The position numbers and the translations under genes were made by a program. From contig PHGD01000004.1 in assembly GCA_011090425.1 (NCBI GenBank), positions 34,185-98,184 of the forward strand: a DNA stretch of 64,000 nt, written 5' to 3'. Positions 62,199 to 64,000 of the stretch are shown one piece after another. Under the pieces are notes generated by a model, which was not told the origin of the DNA, searched no databases, and worked only from the letters and a program-made list of their open reading frames with translations. Positions within the stretch are counted from its first letter, which is position 1; each line of letters starts with the position of its first letter. This stretch comes from Nitrospira sp. LK70. GTDB taxonomy: Bacteria; Nitrospirota; Nitrospiria; Nitrospirales; Nitrospiraceae.

Positions 62199-62350
62199 AC
62201 TTTGACCAGGCGGTAGCCCTGCGCCTTTCATTGAGGATCGAGGAAGGTAGTAGCTTGCTCTGGCTGTAGATCAGCGGTATTTCCCAAGAATGAGTCATAA
62301 GTCTGCGAAGTGGAAACAGTGCAAAGAGAAGGTTGAACAATCTGAAACGA

Positions 62351-63319
62351 ATGAAATTGCCCAACGTGACCGTAGTCATCGTTAATTGGAACGGTGAGCG
62401 ATTCCTTGAACGATGCTTGACGGCATTGCTGAATCAAACCATCTCGCCTAGCGAGATTGTTTTGGTAGATAACGCGAGTTCTGATACGTCGATTGAGATT
62501 GCGCGACGATTTACGTCAGTACGGATACTGATGCAGAGTACGAATCTGGGCTTCGCACGAGGCAATAATGTCGCAGTCAAGGCTGCCGCTGCCGAGTCCG
62601 AATGGATTGCCTTGGTCAACCCGGATGCATTTCCTGACCTGCATTGGCTGGAGGCGTTATTGACGGCGGCGTGGGAGTATCCTGAATTTGATGTCTTCGG
62701 AAGCAAGCTGGTGAAAGCCACTGATCCAGCCATATTCGATGGTGTGGGCGATGCGTATCACATGAGTGGCTTGGTCTGGCGCATAAAGCATGGGGCGCCG
62801 GTAGCGTCTTGTTCTGAGCCCTGTCGAGAGGTATTTTCGCCCTGTGCGGCGGCGGCGCTCTATCGACGAAGCGCCTTGCGCGAGGTCGGCGGTTTCGATG
62901 AAGACTTTTTTTGTTATGTGGAAGACGTGGACCTCGGATTTCGTCTTCGATTGAAGGGACACAAAGCCCTGTATGTGCCGGATGCGGTGGTTCATCATGT
63001 GGGCTCGTCGACAACAGGTGGACAGCATAGTGATTTTTCCGTGTATCACGGACACCGCAACTTAGTCTGGACTTTTTTGAAAAACATGCCGGGCATGTTG
63101 TTCTGGCTGTTGCTGCCGCTGCATGTAGGGATGAATCTGGCAACCATCCTTTGGTTTGCGGTGCAAGGCCGTGGCGGCGTGATCTTGCGAGCCAAACGCG
63201 ATGCGCTGCTGGGCTTGCCGAAGATGTGGCGGAAGAGGCAAGTGGTTCAATCAACTCGCATTGCGACTGTGCGTGAGTTTTGGCGGTTGATGGACAAGCA
63301 ACTCATTCCAGCAAGGTAA
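62351..63319 (+). CDS. GT2 rhamnosyltransferase-like glycosyltransferase
   Basis: 322 aa: VTVVIVNWNGERFLERCLTA, LVDNASSDTSIEIARRF, NLGFARGNN, VNPDAFPDLHWLEA, FDEDFFCYVEDVDLGFRLRL. These motifs are those of WbbL/RfbN-type rhamnosyltransferases, and rmlB/D/A upstream make dTDP-rhamnose, so L-rhamnose transfer is likely. One C-terminal hydrophobic stretch (MLFWLLLPLHVGMNLATILW). ATG 62351; TTG 62333 possible. Confidence 0.9.
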   Translation: MKLPNVTVVIVNWNGERFLERCLTALLNQTISPSEIVLVDNASSDTSIEIARRFTSVRILMQSTNLGFARGNNVAVKAAAAESEWIALVNPDAFPDLHWLEALLTAAWEYPEFDVFGSKLVKATDPAIFDGVGDAYHMSGLVWRIKHGAPVASCSEPCREVFSPCAAAALYRRSALREVGGFDEDFFCYVEDVDLGFRLRLKGHKALYVPDAVVHHVGSSTTGGQHSDFSVYHGHRNLVWTFLKNMPGMLFWLLLPLHVGMNLATILWFAVQGRGGVILRAKRDALLGLPKMWRKRQVVQSTRIATVREFWRLMDKQLIPAR

Positions 63320-63428
63320 GGTTCTCTCGCAGTCCTCTCATTGTCCTGCTGTTGCCAGTCCTGGTACCTACTGAGGTTTCCACACGAGTAGTTATCTGTG
63401 CGCCAATGTATCGTTGACTTATCCGTAG

Positions 63429-63454
63429 TGTACCGCTCCCGATTTCTTGGACAC
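63429..63454. repeat. candidate IS end
   Basis: TGTACCGCTCCCGATTTCTT (start) followed by GGACAC. It begins with TG as IS3-family ends do and lies about 120 bases beyond the transposase 3' end. The partner repeat would be outside the window. 63320-63428 shows no gene. Confidence 0.3.
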
Positions 63455-63549
63455 TGTTGTAGCTATATTGACTCGACCTGTGGGTCGCGTCGCTCGACGA
63501 TCGTCGCTCCTGGGCCAACTGTGTGCGTCGGGTTTTTGGCGACCGACCA

Positions 63550-64000
63550 TCAGTGGTCCCAATTGCCTGCCTGTTCGTTGTATGTCACCAGCCAGGCCTG
63601 AAGGGCCACGCGGAGGTCTTCGACGGTGCGGAAGGTCTGGACCCACAGGAGCTGCTCCTTGAGCGTCCGAATGAACCGTTCTGCGACCCCGTTGCCTTCC
63701 GGAGCGCGCACGAACGCCGGACTCGACCTCATCCCGAGAAACCGGAGTTCGGCTTGGAAGTCCTCACTCATATATTGACTCCCATGATCATGCCGCACCT
63801 GCACGCCCGGCGCGATGCCGGCCGCGAAGGTACCGAACTGCCGTCGCACACCTTGGCGAATCGGCTCCAAGGCCTCGAAGCGCGTGGCCTGGGTTGCGGC
63901 ATGGAGACCGATCCCTTCGAGCGTACAATGATCCACGCCGACAAAGACGGTCACGGAGCCGTCCTCCAGCGTCACGGTGCTCGTCGCATCGGTGCCCCAC
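63550..64000 (-). mobile_element. IS3-type transposase (integrase core), partial at the window edge
   Basis: Minus-strand frame open to position 64000: WGTDATSTVTLEDG (first Asp), GVDHCTLEGIGLHAA, VRHDHGSQYMSEDF (second Asp) and APEGNGVAERFIRTLKEQL (Glu of the DDE triad) are the standard OrfB catalytic motifs of IS3-family elements. Near the 3' end, after VTYNEQ, the usual WLIERHGY-like continuation is absent and the frame reads AGNWDH then a stop, so the 3' end looks truncated or shifted. The rest lies beyond 64000. It marks the border of the glycan island. Confidence 0.88.

Noticed and set aside
1..64000. CRISPR arrays, tRNA or rRNA genes
   Set aside because: No regularly spaced direct repeats, no tRNA cloverleaf or rRNA sequence noticed on reading either strand.

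Overview
The window is one almost fully plus-strand block of lipid A, LPS core and O-antigen genes from a Gram-negative bacterium. Gene order (bamA, two ompH-like genes, fabZ, lpxA, lpxI, a Gfo/Idh gene, lpxB, msbA, acyltransferase, waaA, lpxK, a heptosyltransferase-GmhB fusion), the moderately high GC and the frequent GTG/TTG starts suggest a Nitrospira-like member of the Nitrospirota. That placement is inference; no rRNA or other marker is present.

Region 1 (1-17.5 kb) is the envelope core: outer-membrane protein insertion (bamA, partial, and two periplasmic OmpH/Skp-type chaperones), lipid A synthesis (fabZ, lpxA, lpxI, lpxB, lpxK), the flippase msbA, Kdo transferase waaA and three GT9 heptosyltransferases, one fused to the heptose-bisphosphate phosphatase GmhB. 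An acyltransferase gene is split by a frameshift in an A9 run. lpxD is absent from its usual place.

Region 2 (17.6-21 kb) is the control and junk zone at the head of the O-antigen locus: a winged-helix protein, a four-helix-bundle protein, a NusG/RfaH/UpxY-type antiterminator, an MNT/HEPN pair, a 3' remnant of a second antiterminator and a decayed cysC.

Region 3 (21-47.6 kb) is the first O-antigen/core cluster: wzm/wzt ABC exporter, methyltransferases, a pyruvyltransferase, many glycosyltransferases, asnB, a WbpL-like initiating phosphosugar transferase with its epimerase, a WaaL-type ligase, a WbpM-like dehydratase and rmlB/rmlD/rmlA. rmlC is not seen.

Region 4 (47.6-52.4 kb) is a gene graveyard. 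It holds three broken wzm pieces, three wzt 5' pieces, an rmlD piece, a second MNT/HEPN pair with an amber codon in HEPN, an intact cysC and an intact wzm. Region 5 (52.4-63.3 kb) is a second export/assembly cluster: FkbM methyltransferase, wzt, a FkbM-GT4 fusion, a perosamine-synthase-like aminotransferase, four GT2 enzymes and a GNAT. The right edge cuts into an IS3-type transposase on the minus strand.

The most striking feature is the set of short 5' gene stubs that keep a start codon at or near the preceding stop codon (22950, 25662, 30043, 47648, 48894, 51101, 60711). Together with 3' tails of wzm, rmlD and the antiterminator, they record repeated modular replacement in the O-antigen locus. 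The genes around them look intact and in frame.
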